A DNA stretch of 64,000 nt from Legionella lytica. Lineage in GTDB: Bacteria; Pseudomonadota; Gammaproteobacteria; Legionellales; Legionellaceae. The translations under genes and the position numbers were made by a program. The DNA lies in assembly GCF_023921225.1 (NCBI RefSeq), contig NZ_CP071527.1:1454501-1518500 (forward strand), in the 5' to 3' direction. The notes below the pieces were generated by a model. The model did not search any database. It saw only the letters and a list, made by a program, of their open reading frames with translations, and was not told the origin of the DNA. Shown here piece after piece: positions 10,687 through 19,033 of this stretch; position 1 is the stretch's first letter; the number at the start of each line of letters is the position of its first letter.

Positions 10687-12324
10687 TTACATGCTTTGGG
10701 TGTTCTCATAAAATGCACCCACTACTTCTTCCAACGGTTGTCCAACTGCCGCAGAAGGGGCCTTGATCATCAGTAAGGAAGATAAAGTCGTTGCGATATC
10801 CGTTGTATAAACTTTACGGAAAATGTGCTGTGCTTTAAAGCTTGGGTGTACAAACAATAAAGGAACATAACTATCATAATTCCATGGGCTTCCATGGGAG
10901 ATACGATAAATGCCTTTAGCCCCATTGGATTGGTTTGGAGGTTGTACAATATATACATCTCCGGCGCGATCAGGATAATACATTTTATTTACTTTTGCGC
11001 TGAGCCAGTCTTTTTCAATTTGGGTTACAGGAAGGGGATAGGCTTTAAATATCCTGGGTTTCAATGTTAATTGCTGAGCAAGGTAATTACTTACTTTACG
11101 AGGACTTAGGTGATGTTTTTTTATTATATGATGGTTCAGATAAACATAAGGTGGCATTACTGACATGAGAGCTTTTTTAGGGAGTTTGTAGTGTTTTTTT
11201 AGGGCCTTATGAATAAATTGCTCCATCTCAGCAATTTGGATAGGCTGAATTTCAATTATATTATGTGCCTTAAGATAAGTCGGTCCATCATTAACACCAT
11301 GATCTGCCGTAAGGACAATTAAAGTATTGTTTAATCCAACCTGCTTATCAAGCACTCCAAGAAGATGAGCTAATGTTTTATCTAACTCTAATAAATTATC
11401 TTCAGCTTCAAGACTATTGGGCCCAAACTGATGCCCAATCGCATCAACTCCGGAAAAACTAATGGCTAAATAATCGGTCTTGTTCGCGCTTAATCCAAGT
11501 TTCTCTTCAGTTAATAAATGTTCTGCAAAACTGGCGGTCAGCTGATCGGCTCTTGGGGTTTTAGAGAGCGCTTTGAAATAGTCTTGATTTTCTTCATGCC
11601 GCACATGATGAGGAAAACTCTGTCCAAAAGCCAGGTCTACTTGTGGGAAGACAGGCGCGTTTGCATTTTGATACTCTGTTTTTGATTTACCTAAATGCCA
11701 CTCAAAATTGGGTGAGTGGTAATTTTGGTTCCAATTTTTTACCCAGCTTGGGTATTCCTTCGCATAATAGTTGCTGGTTACAAAGCCACCATTGGTTGTA
11801 TCAAACCAAAAAGCTTTACCCGCATGTCCCGCAAGCGTTATTGCTGAGCGATCTTTAAATGAAACACCAAAGGCTCGTCCTTTTTGGGCTAAGATTACTT
11901 CATCACTTAAGGTTGATGCGTATAAATTTCTTGGTGAACGTCCTGGAATATTTGTTTTAGTGTGTTGTGTGGGCAATACTTGTGTTTTTAAATCTTCCAT
12001 GCAATAGATTGTTTGCTTGGATTTTCTGTTGTACCAGTCATTATTGATAATGCCATGCATAGCAGGGTAACTACCAGTTGAAATTGTGGCATGTCCTGCA
12101 CAAGTAGTGGTATTCGCATGAGGATGATGTGCATTACTGTAATTGATAGAATGCTTTAATAGGTAATTAAATCCTGAGTCACCGAATTGTTGTTGATGCT
12201 TATGAATTAAGTCACCACGTAATTGATCGACTACTATTTGTACAACCAATTTAGGCTGATTGGTTTCAGCATAGGTATTAAAACAACTCAAGGCTAATAG
12301 AGCAGAGCAGATATATTTTTTCAT
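10687..12324 (-). CDS. Secreted alkaline-phosphatase-superfamily hydrolase (PafA / type I phosphodiesterase-like)
   Basis: 545 residues. A Sec signal peptide (MKKYICSALLALSCFNTYA, cleaved after Ala19) directs it to the periplasm or outside. Superfamily metal and nucleophile motifs are in order: VVDQLRGD with Asp33; ANTTTCAGHATISTGSYP at 70-87 with the nucleophilic Thr in the TTT run; FSGVDAIGHQFGPNS; LTADHGVND; and RISHGSPWNYD. The ATISTG...P..HGI arrangement resembles PafA-type phosphatases more than classical PhoA. Substrate, monoester or diester, cannot be decided. A ggaggt ribosome site precedes the ATG. It is a single-gene unit between the udk-fabI pair and a divergent unknown gene. Confidence 0.87.
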   Translation of the reverse strand: MKKYICSALLALSCFNTYAETNQPKLVVQIVVDQLRGDLIHKHQQQFGDSGFNYLLKHSINYSNAHHPHANTTTCAGHATISTGSYPAMHGIINNDWYNRKSKQTIYCMEDLKTQVLPTQHTKTNIPGRSPRNLYASTLSDEVILAQKGRAFGVSFKDRSAITLAGHAGKAFWFDTTNGGFVTSNYYAKEYPSWVKNWNQNYHSPNFEWHLGKSKTEYQNANAPVFPQVDLAFGQSFPHHVRHEENQDYFKALSKTPRADQLTASFAEHLLTEEKLGLSANKTDYLAISFSGVDAIGHQFGPNSLEAEDNLLELDKTLAHLLGVLDKQVGLNNTLIVLTADHGVNDGPTYLKAHNIIEIQPIQIAEMEQFIHKALKKHYKLPKKALMSVMPPYVYLNHHIIKKHHLSPRKVSNYLAQQLTLKPRIFKAYPLPVTQIEKDWLSAKVNKMYYPDRAGDVYIVQPPNQSNGAKGIYRISHGSPWNYDSYVPLLFVHPSFKAQHIFRKVYTTDIATTLSSLLMIKAPSAAVGQPLEEVVGAFYENTQSM

Positions 12325-12429
12325 AAGACTACACCTCCATTGGGGGGAATGTGTAACTTAACTTAATGTACTAGGATAATGCAACTATAAGAGGAATAAG
12401 GAGCGATCAAAATAGATTAGGTTTGCTAT

Positions 12430-12449
12430 AAAAAATAACATTATTTTTT
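12430..12449. repeat. AT-rich perfect palindrome in divergent promoter region
   Basis: aaaaaataa-ca-ttatttttt is a perfect 9-bp stem in the 291-base gap between the phosphatase and the gene at 12616. It could be an operator or a termination structure. No factor-binding consensus is recognised, and the rest of the gap shows nothing further. Confidence 0.35.
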
Positions 12450-12615
12450 ATATCGGACTCACATTAATTAGTTTAGAATTCACTGACAATGGAATTTTTA
12501 TCTATACCCCTAAGGTATAAATCTTAGTAAAGCCGTTGCTTTTTACTGTCCTGCTAATTGTGCTTTATAGGGGATGTCTGTGTTTAGAAGTTTATGAAGT
12601 TTATGGAGGAATGAA

Positions 12616-13455
12616 ATGGCTTTTACATTAGTTAAATATGATTTACTAAAGCAAAATATCATTAGTAGCATTAAGTCCTTAGCAAGGCATTACAAATATT
12701 ATGACGTAACAGACTTCATTAATGCGTACTTAGTAGACAAGACTGTGGATCCCGAAACATGGGGACACAAATACAGTAAAATTTCCGCAATCAGACGTTC
12801 TCAAATAGCCTTTTTATTAACAGTTATTCGCTGTTTGGATGAACAGATTTCAGCTAAGCCCGAAGCATTAGATAGTTGTGAATACATACTTAATGCTGCT
12901 ACGTGTTATGTCCGCGATATTATTAATCAGTCTTATGATGCAAATGCTTCTTGGAATAATTATTGGGCATCCTTTGTAACCTCTGTGGATAATAGTAAAT
13001 TCTTTACTCTTTTGGGTACAGCACTAGGTTTTAATCGTAGTAATTTACCTACGAATAACGAAGCATCAACAATGTACACTAGTTTAAAACACTTTATTTT
13101 GAAACAGACTTATCAAGATCCTCATAATCCTGAGCATGGATATATCGTTGTTGATATACCGTCAGAGTTTCAGGTCTCGAAAACCCTTACTTCTTCTATG
13201 GTATTTTCTATTGAACGAATAGAGGGATTTATTGTCGAAGATTTTGTTGGGGAATTAATTGCTCGTGTTGCGGCACTAGAACAGAAAGTCATGGACTCTG
13301 CAAAAAAAGAATGCAAGAGTAAAGCTGAGGTAAGCAAAATAGGGATGTTTCGCTCCGAAGTGGTTTCTGATGAAAGTGGACAAAATGCGATCGTTAATGC
13401 GAACCTCAATGATCCTACAAAAGAACACGACTTATTTATTTATTGTGTGCAGTAA
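12616..13455 (+). CDS. Unknown soluble protein
   Basis: 279 residues, unrecognised. The start is supported by ggagg eight bases before the ATG. The first 150 residues appear helical (IISSIKSLARHYKYYDVTD), the middle has VVDIPSEF and FSIERIEGFIVEDFVGELI, followed by a short coiled coil (RVAALEQKVMDSAKKE) and a polar C-terminus ending FIYCVQ. It has no signal peptide and no membrane segment. It sits alone, convergent with the rhodanese gene. An effector role is possible but not supported by any motif or PmrA-like box. Confidence 0.72.
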   Translation: MAFTLVKYDLLKQNIISSIKSLARHYKYYDVTDFINAYLVDKTVDPETWGHKYSKISAIRRSQIAFLLTVIRCLDEQISAKPEALDSCEYILNAATCYVRDIINQSYDANASWNNYWASFVTSVDNSKFFTLLGTALGFNRSNLPTNNEASTMYTSLKHFILKQTYQDPHNPEHGYIVVDIPSEFQVSKTLTSSMVFSIERIEGFIVEDFVGELIARVAALEQKVMDSAKKECKSKAEVSKIGMFRSEVVSDESGQNAIVNANLNDPTKEHDLFIYCVQ

Positions 13456-13512
13456 TTAGATTCTTAAGAATTACGTCATCCCGCTTGGTAGTCGAGATGA
13501 CGTATGCACAAA

Positions 13513-13845
13513 TTATTGTTCTATAGGATAACCAAACATAGCCCATTCCATGATACCGCCGTCTACGGAATATACTTCTTGGTACCCTAAGTCCATCAAA
13601 CACTGGGCGGCATATAAAGAACGAACACCTCCTTTGCAATGAAGATAAATAGGGTTATTTTTATCTGCTATGTGTGCTTCAATATTAGCGCTAATGCTGT
13701 CTTTAGGAATATGAATTGCACTGGGGATGCGCACGGATTGCCATTCCTCCTGCTCACGAACATCAATTAGACATAAATGAGGATTTTGTTCCATTTTATT
13801 TTTTAATTCATGTACATCAATTGTTTTAATATTAGGGTTTGTCAT
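13513..13845 (-). CDS. Single-domain rhodanese (sulfurtransferase)
   Basis: 110 residues forming one rhodanese domain: LIDVREQEEW near the N-terminus and the active-site loop HCKGGVRS with the catalytic Cys, then GYQEVYSVDGGIMEW. It probably moves sulfane sulfur between thiol carriers in the cytoplasm. The start overlaps the preceding membrane-protein gene by 14 bases on the same strand, so the two are coupled; the membrane partner may link it to the envelope (inference). Confidence 0.92.
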   Translation of the reverse strand: MTNPNIKTIDVHELKNKMEQNPHLCLIDVREQEEWQSVRIPSAIHIPKDSISANIEAHIADKNNPIYLHCKGGVRSLYAAQCLMDLGYQEVYSVDGGIMEWAMFGYPIEQ

Positions 13846-14170
13846 AACGTACTTCTCTTATTGCGGGTCTTGTTAATGTTGAATGGTGTAATAACCAGTA
13901 AATAGTCGCTGTTAATACACCTCCGATTAAAGTTGCAAATGCCCAGGTTGATGCGGATACAAGGACTGTTTTTTGCCCTAGACGATTCATACCTCCTGCA
14001 TCACGAGCAACAGCTCCTGCAAAAACTAAATGCAAAATGCCATTGATTACCATAATCAGATAAAAAAAAGTTTGTATTTGAGTAGTAAACTGTTTTGCTA
14101 GTTCCGCGATCACTTGTTGCCTTCCTTCTCTATAAAAATCAAGTGCTAATATGATAACAGAAAATGACAC
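13832..14170 (-). CDS. Small membrane protein paired with rhodanese
   Basis: 112 residues starting at a GTG. Two hydrophobic segments are visible, about residues 36-56 (TFFYLIMVINGILHLVFAGAV) and 75-95 (AFATLIGGVLTATIYWLL), joined by a short charged loop with RDAGGMNRLGQ. I do not recognise the family. It overlaps the rhodanese gene and is divergent from gshA, whose start is 65 bases away. The GTG start is the only sensible one upstream of the first helix; the N-terminal 30 residues are less certain. Confidence 0.68.
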   Translation of the reverse strand: MSFSVIILALDFYREGRQQVIAELAKQFTTQIQTFFYLIMVINGILHLVFAGAVARDAGGMNRLGQKTVLVSASTWAFATLIGGVLTATIYWLLHHSTLTRPAIREVRYDKP

Positions 14171-14234
14171 AGATCTTTTATTTCTTTCCTAACCTCGGTA
14201 ACATGCGGGGAATAAAAATAATAAGAGAGATAAC

Positions 14235-15527
14235 ATGAACGCTTCTGAAGTCCCTGTTCCTCATTTAACTACAGCTAATCCTGGCCCCTTGTATCACGTT
14301 GAAAAAGTTGTTTTAAATCAAGTTGCTGCGATTGAATCTTGGTTTAGAAAGCAATGGAAGCAAACGCCTCCGTCGTTAACATCCTCAGTCGATTTGCGTC
14401 AAGCAGGCTTCAAATTAGCACCGGTCGATACGAATTTATTTCCGGCTGGTTTTAATAATTTAAATCCCGATTTTCTTCCTTTATGCATTCAGGCAGCCCA
14501 ATCCGTTTTAGCTGATTACGTTCCTTATTGCACTCGGATTTTATTGCTTCCAGAAAGCCATACACGAAATAAATTTTACATGCAAAGCTTGCATGTATTG
14601 CGCACGATTTTTAGCAAAGCGGGTTTTGTTGTACGCATTGGTAGTTTGGATCCTGATCTTAAAGAGCCAACTGAAATTACTCTTGAAAGTGGTGACACTT
14701 TATTAATTGAACCAATACAAAGACAGGGAGATCGTATTGGTTTATCTGATTTTAATCCCTGCTTTTTAATGTTGAATAATGACCTATCTCAAGGGGTTCC
14801 CGAGATTTTACAAGGGTTGCAGCAAAAAATCAGGCCTACAGAAAAATTAGGATGGTCCTCACGATTAAAGTCCAGTCATTTTAGTTTTTTTGATGAAGTA
14901 GCGGCGGAGTTTTCTGAATTAGTGGGCATGGATTCTTGGCTTATTAATCCTTATTTTAGTGCCATTGATGGGGTTGATTTTATGGCTCAGGAAGGCATCG
15001 AGCAGCTGGCTACTGAAGTAGATAAGCTTCTTAAATCCATACAAGATAAATATGCTACCTATGGAATCAAAGAAAAACCATTCGTCGTGATTAAAGCCGA
15101 TAATGGCACTTATGGTATGAGTGTGATGATGGTGCATAATGCGGAGCAAGTGCGCCAATTAAATAGAAAGCAACGGACTAAAATGTCAGCCAGTAAAGGC
15201 AGCCAAAAGGTAGATCGTGTGATCATTCAAGAAGGGGTGTACACCTTTGAAACCATGCCTAATGGTGCGGTTGCTGAACCGGTTGTGTATATGATCGGAC
15301 AATTTGTTGTTGGCGGTTTTTATCGAGTGCATCAGGAGCGCGGTATTGATGAAAATCTGAATGCACCTGGGATGCATTTTGAACCATTAGCATTTGCCCA
15401 AGCTTGCAATATACCTTCGGATGAGTTGGAAGTTGTTGATTGTCCTAATCGCTTTTATGTGTATGGAGTGATTGCTCGCTTAGCTGCTCTTGCTGCAGCA
15501 CGAGAAATTGCTGCAATTGGGGGATAA
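14235..15527 (+). CDS. gshA: Glutamate-cysteine ligase, proteobacterial ATP-grasp-like type
   Basis: First step of glutathione synthesis. The 430 residues match the Acidithiobacillus-type GshA family rather than the E. coli type: SVDLRQAGFKLAPVDTNLFP, AGFNNLNPDF, LLLPESHTRN, VVIKADNGTYGMSVM and a final CPNRFYVYGVIARLAALAAARE. The start has a gagag ribosome site. It is followed after 3 bases by gshB, so both steps are made from one message. Reads as intact. Confidence 0.93.
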   Translation: MNASEVPVPHLTTANPGPLYHVEKVVLNQVAAIESWFRKQWKQTPPSLTSSVDLRQAGFKLAPVDTNLFPAGFNNLNPDFLPLCIQAAQSVLADYVPYCTRILLLPESHTRNKFYMQSLHVLRTIFSKAGFVVRIGSLDPDLKEPTEITLESGDTLLIEPIQRQGDRIGLSDFNPCFLMLNNDLSQGVPEILQGLQQKIRPTEKLGWSSRLKSSHFSFFDEVAAEFSELVGMDSWLINPYFSAIDGVDFMAQEGIEQLATEVDKLLKSIQDKYATYGIKEKPFVVIKADNGTYGMSVMMVHNAEQVRQLNRKQRTKMSASKGSQKVDRVIIQEGVYTFETMPNGAVAEPVVYMIGQFVVGGFYRVHQERGIDENLNAPGMHFEPLAFAQACNIPSDELEVVDCPNRFYVYGVIARLAALAAAREIAAIGG

Positions 15528-15530
15528 TAA

Positions 15531-16481
15531 ATGAGATTAGCAGTATTGATAGATCCCTTAGAGTATTTAAAACCGTACAAAGATACCACTATTGCCATGA
15601 TCAAAAGGGCCCAGGAGCTGGGGTGGTCTTGCGTTTATTTTACTCAGCAGGATCTATTTTGCCGTGAAGGTCGTGCTTATGCTCATGTTTCTGAGCTCAT
15701 TATTGGGGATGAGCATAGCCGTGATTGGGCCCAAACCAATGACTTAGGTGAAAAACCTTTAGCTGATTTTGATATTATTTTAATGCGTAAGGATCCTCCT
15801 TTTAATACAGAGTATATTTACACAACCTACTTATTGGAGTTGGCTGAGCGTGAAGGGGTTTTGGTTGCAAATAAACCGCAAAGCTTACGTGATGCCAATG
15901 AGAAATTTTTTACTTTAAATTTTCCGCAATGTTGCCCAACAACTTTGGTTTCACGTGATATAAAAAAACTACGGTCCTTTTGGAAAACTCACCAACAAGT
16001 TATTTTTAAACCTGCGGAAGGAATGGGCGGAAGCTCCGTTTTTCATGTGGACGAGCATGGACGTAATTTATCTGTCATTCTAGAAGTGCTTACTGAAAAT
16101 CAGACACGAACTATTATTGCGCAGCGTTATATTCCTGAGATTAAGACAGCTGGGGATAAGCGTATTTTAGTAATTAACGGTGAACCCGTACCTTATGCTT
16201 TAGCTCGTATCCCTGCTCAAGGCGAGTTACGTGGAAATTTAGCTGCTGGTGCGCGCGGTGAGGTAGTTCCCATTAATGAGCGTGACCGCTGGATTTGCCA
16301 ACAAATTGGCCCTACATTGAAATCTAAGGGCTTGTATTTTGTGGGTATTGATGTAATTGGTGATTATTTAACTGAAATTAACGTGACTAGCCCCACCTGT
16401 TTAAGAGAAATCACTGCGGAAACCGGATTGGATATTGCTGGTGACTTTTTGAAAGGGCTTAAGAGTATTTGTTTAGGGTAG
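15531..16481 (+). CDS. gshB: Glutathione synthetase
   Basis: Adds glycine to gamma-glutamylcysteine using ATP. The 316 residues carry the ATP-grasp pattern: IILMRKDPPFNTEYIY, VANKPQSLRDANEKF, VIFKPAEGMGGSSVF (ATP loop), IAQRYIPEIKTAGDKRIL and the metal/ATP segment EINVTSPTCLREI. Length and motif order equal E. coli GshB. Operon with gshA, 3-base gap. Confidence 0.97.
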   Translation: MRLAVLIDPLEYLKPYKDTTIAMIKRAQELGWSCVYFTQQDLFCREGRAYAHVSELIIGDEHSRDWAQTNDLGEKPLADFDIILMRKDPPFNTEYIYTTYLLELAEREGVLVANKPQSLRDANEKFFTLNFPQCCPTTLVSRDIKKLRSFWKTHQQVIFKPAEGMGGSSVFHVDEHGRNLSVILEVLTENQTRTIIAQRYIPEIKTAGDKRILVINGEPVPYALARIPAQGELRGNLAAGARGEVVPINERDRWICQQIGPTLKSKGLYFVGIDVIGDYLTEINVTSPTCLREITAETGLDIAGDFLKGLKSICLG

Positions 16482-16510
16482 GTTGGGTTCTTAAGTTCAA
16501 CAAACACCCG

Positions 16511-16534
16511 AGGCTGGGCTTAACAGCCCAGCCT
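16511..16534. terminator. Hairpin between gshB and mlaA
   Basis: aggctgggct-taac-agcccagcct is a perfect 10-bp stem with a 4-base loop between two convergent genes. It suits a bidirectional terminator. It resembles other ctgggcttaa palindromes in the window (59727-59743). Confidence 0.65.
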
Positions 16535-16542
16535 ACACTTAT

Positions 16543-17313
16543 TTATTCATCCACGTAATCACTACCTGCATTGGCTGTAGCTGCTGCGGCGCTCTTATCT
16601 GCCTCGACATCATCAACATAAAGTTCACCATTATCTTGCTTAGCACCTGAAATGAGGTAATTACGGTGTTGTAGATAAGCATCACGCATGAATGCATATT
16701 TATCCAAAGCTTCATCCATAATGCGATCAGTCGTTAGCAACTGAGCACGTAAATCAACATAACGTAGCGCTAATAAGCTGTAAACCACGGCATCTTCATC
16801 AATATAAACATAAGGACTGTACAGAGCAAATTGGAATAGCCATCCAGCACCGTCACGAATGGTGCTTGGGCCTAAGAAGGGGAGAACCAGATAAGGTGAG
16901 TTTTTATCGCCCCATTTCGCCAAGGTAAGACCTAAATCATTAGAGTGTGGCTGCAGACCAAATTCTTGAGCTACGTCCAAAATACCACCTACCCCTAGGG
17001 TTGAGTTAATTAGGAAACGCCAAGTATCTCTAATGACCCATTTACCTTCGGCTTGTAATAGGTCGTTACCCACGGTAGGGATCAGATCTAAGTTACTGTA
17101 AAAATTATTCACGCCTTTGCGAACAAAGGCTGGAAGTACTGCTCGGTAGACTTTGGCTGATGGTTTTAAAACCACTTTATCAAGTGCCGAATTGAACTTA
17201 TAAACTTTGCGGTTAAATGGCTCATAAGGATCCGCGGGGTTTGTTCCTTTACTTACACAGCCCGCTAATGCAAGGCTTCCTGCCAAACTGATACTTATTA
17301 ATTTTAATCGCAT
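16543..17313 (-). CDS. mlaA: MlaA/VacJ outer-membrane lipoprotein
   Basis: Removes mislaid phospholipids from the outer leaflet of the outer membrane as part of the Mla pathway. The 256 residues start with a lipoprotein signal ending LALAGC (lipidated Cys19) and contain the family signature DPYEPFNRKVYKFN, then NFYSNLDLIPTVGNDLLQ, and LGLTLAKWGDKNSPYLVLPFLGPS. The C-terminal 30 residues are acidic and low-complexity (AAAATANAGSDYVDE), which is outside the conserved part. The other mla genes are not in the window, as is common for mlaA. Confidence 0.95.
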   Translation of the reverse strand: MRLKLISISLAGSLALAGCVSKGTNPADPYEPFNRKVYKFNSALDKVVLKPSAKVYRAVLPAFVRKGVNNFYSNLDLIPTVGNDLLQAEGKWVIRDTWRFLINSTLGVGGILDVAQEFGLQPHSNDLGLTLAKWGDKNSPYLVLPFLGPSTIRDGAGWLFQFALYSPYVYIDEDAVVYSLLALRYVDLRAQLLTTDRIMDEALDKYAFMRDAYLQHRNYLISGAKQDNGELYVDDVEADKSAAAATANAGSDYVDE

Positions 17314-17385
17314 GATTCTTATAACTTATTAAACCAACTTAGGGATGATGTTACACGAGTTTATCGCTCTTGCAAACGAGTAGAT

Positions 17386-17823
17386 TTAAAATTGCATTAA
17401 AAAGGTAACTGGGCCATCGTTGCACAAATGAACTTGCATGTCCGCACCAAAACAACCGCTTTGCGTTCCTGGATAGAGCTGGGCTGCCCGAGTCAATAAG
17501 TGATCAAATAATTGGCGGCCAAGTTCAGGTGGGGCCGCACTTGAAAAGCTAGGGCGGAGTCCTTTTTGAGTATCTGCCATTAAGGTGAATTGAGGCACTA
17601 GTAATAAGTCACCATTAATCTCTTTCAAGCTTAAGTTCATTTTACCCTGACCATCATTAAATATGCGATAGCTGATGCATTTTTGCAGCATTTTTTCGAT
17701 GGTTTGTAAGCTATCATTTGGTTCAAAACCACAGAGTACCATCAGTCCCTGGTTTATTTGCCCCACGGTTTCATTATCAATATCAACACGTGCTTCGCTG
17801 ACTCGTTGAATTACAATTAGCAT
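17386..17823 (-). CDS. dtd: D-aminoacyl-tRNA deacylase
   Basis: Hydrolyses D-amino acids from mischarged tRNA. The 145 residues have the usual length and the two active-site motifs: the PQFTL segment (family SQFTL; here Pro replaces the Ser) in VPQFTLMADTQKGLRPSFS, and GPVTF near the C-terminus. The ATG overlaps the 3' end of the upstream pip-like gene by 7 bases, so the pair is translationally coupled. Confidence 0.95.
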   Translation of the reverse strand: MLIVIQRVSEARVDIDNETVGQINQGLMVLCGFEPNDSLQTIEKMLQKCISYRIFNDGQGKMNLSLKEINGDLLLVPQFTLMADTQKGLRPSFSSAAPPELGRQLFDHLLTRAAQLYPGTQSGCFGADMQVHLCNDGPVTFLMQF

Positions 17824-18779
17824 GCATCAGGCCCTTGTTTGGAAATTTCTTTACTGGCATAAATGAGGGCATCAATAATTCCTGACTCTCGATCTGAATG
17901 ACCGGCATCCCGTACAACTCTTAAATTAGATGCTGGAATCGCTTGATGTAACTCATAAGCTGCCGCAAGCGGTGATACCAGGTCAAATCGGCCATGCACG
18001 ATGTAGGTAGGAATGTGTCTTATCTTATGGACATTCTCGAGCACCTGATTTTCTTCAATAAAATAGTTATTCGTGATGTAATGTGTTTCAAGTGTTGCAA
18101 GAGCTAAGGCAAAGTGTGGGTCACTGTATTGATCAATGACATACAAATGAGGTTGTAAGCTACTGCAACGCGCCTCCCAAAGTGCCCAGTTTTTTGCTGC
18201 ACTCATACGGATTAGATCATTAGTACCTTGCAAGCATTGAGCATAATATTGTGGAATTGCATCACGCATGTGTTGTGGAACACAATTAATGAATTCTTGC
18301 CAATAATCAGGATAAACCAGACTGGCACCTTCTCGATAGAACCAGTTATCATCTTGTCGACGTCCTAAAAAGATTTGGTGTAACAATAATGTTTTCACTT
18401 GCTGAGGAAATTTTTGTGCATAAAGTAGGGCAAGCAACGACCCCCAGCCACCACCAAATAATACAAATTCGGATAAGCCTAAGAAATCTCTAATGGCATC
18501 GATATCATCTAATAACAAAGGAGTCGTATTTTCTCTGGTTTCTAAATGGGGAGTAGAACGACCGCACCCGCGTTGATCAAATAAAATAATACGGTAGTGT
18601 TGTGGATCAAAAAAACGACGCAGATACCCTTCAGCAGAACAACCACCTGGTCCCTGATGCAAACCAATAACTGGGATCCCTTCAGGATTTCCGGTTTCTT
18701 CAATATACAGTGTATGCAAATCGCTGACTTTCAACTCATGTTGTTTATACGGTTTAATGGCGGGGTAGAGAGAATGCAT
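17817..18779 (-). CDS. pip: Proline iminopeptidase homologue lacking the catalytic serine
   Basis: 320 residues collinear with serine proline iminopeptidases (alpha/beta hydrolase, S33). FDQRGCGRSTPH, the WFYREGAS cap segment, WALWEA and LETHY (substrate-site Glu residues), VHGRFD (Asp) and DAGHS (His) are all present. The nucleophile elbow, normally GGSWG, reads GGGWG: residue 111 is Gly (codon GGC, one base from AGC). The oxyanion motif HGGPG reads HQGPGGC (Gln42). Family knowledge says Ser is the nucleophile, so peptidase activity is probably lost. The reading frame is intact and it is coupled to dtd, so it is expressed protein rather than an obvious pseudogene. Confidence 0.86.
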   Translation of the reverse strand: MHSLYPAIKPYKQHELKVSDLHTLYIEETGNPEGIPVIGLHQGPGGCSAEGYLRRFFDPQHYRIILFDQRGCGRSTPHLETRENTTPLLLDDIDAIRDFLGLSEFVLFGGGWGSLLALLYAQKFPQQVKTLLLHQIFLGRRQDDNWFYREGASLVYPDYWQEFINCVPQHMRDAIPQYYAQCLQGTNDLIRMSAAKNWALWEARCSSLQPHLYVIDQYSDPHFALALATLETHYITNNYFIEENQVLENVHKIRHIPTYIVHGRFDLVSPLAAAYELHQAIPASNLRVVRDAGHSDRESGIIDALIYASKEISKQGPDAC

Positions 18780-18880
18780 CTTAATCCTTTAAAGAATCAA
18801 TGGGTTTAATGCCCTTTATTCTGCTCTGGGAATCATCGGAATGCAAGGGCTCGCAGAAAACATAAAATTTTGCACTCACT

Positions 18881-18957
18881 GTAGGTTAGGTCCATGGCCC
18901 AACATTATGCTCTGAGGTGGTACCAATAACCTTTATTGGGGTAGTCACCCAACCGAC
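18881..18957. repeat. Palindromic repeats between pip and uvrD
   Basis: gtaggttaggtccatggcccaac (18881-18903) belongs to the gcccatggc-type dispersed family, and ccaataa-cct-ttattgg (18923-18939) is a perfect 7-bp hairpin. They lie in the 254-base divergent gap upstream of uvrD. The sequence 18960-19033 is AT-rich and should hold the uvrD promoter (gataat near 18997), but no clear -35 is seen. Confidence 0.5.
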
Positions 18958-19033
18958 AAAAGGCAATATTTTTATAGTTTTTATGTACTAAATTGATGAT
19001 AATACGCCCACAGTTTTTAGTTGGAATAAATGT

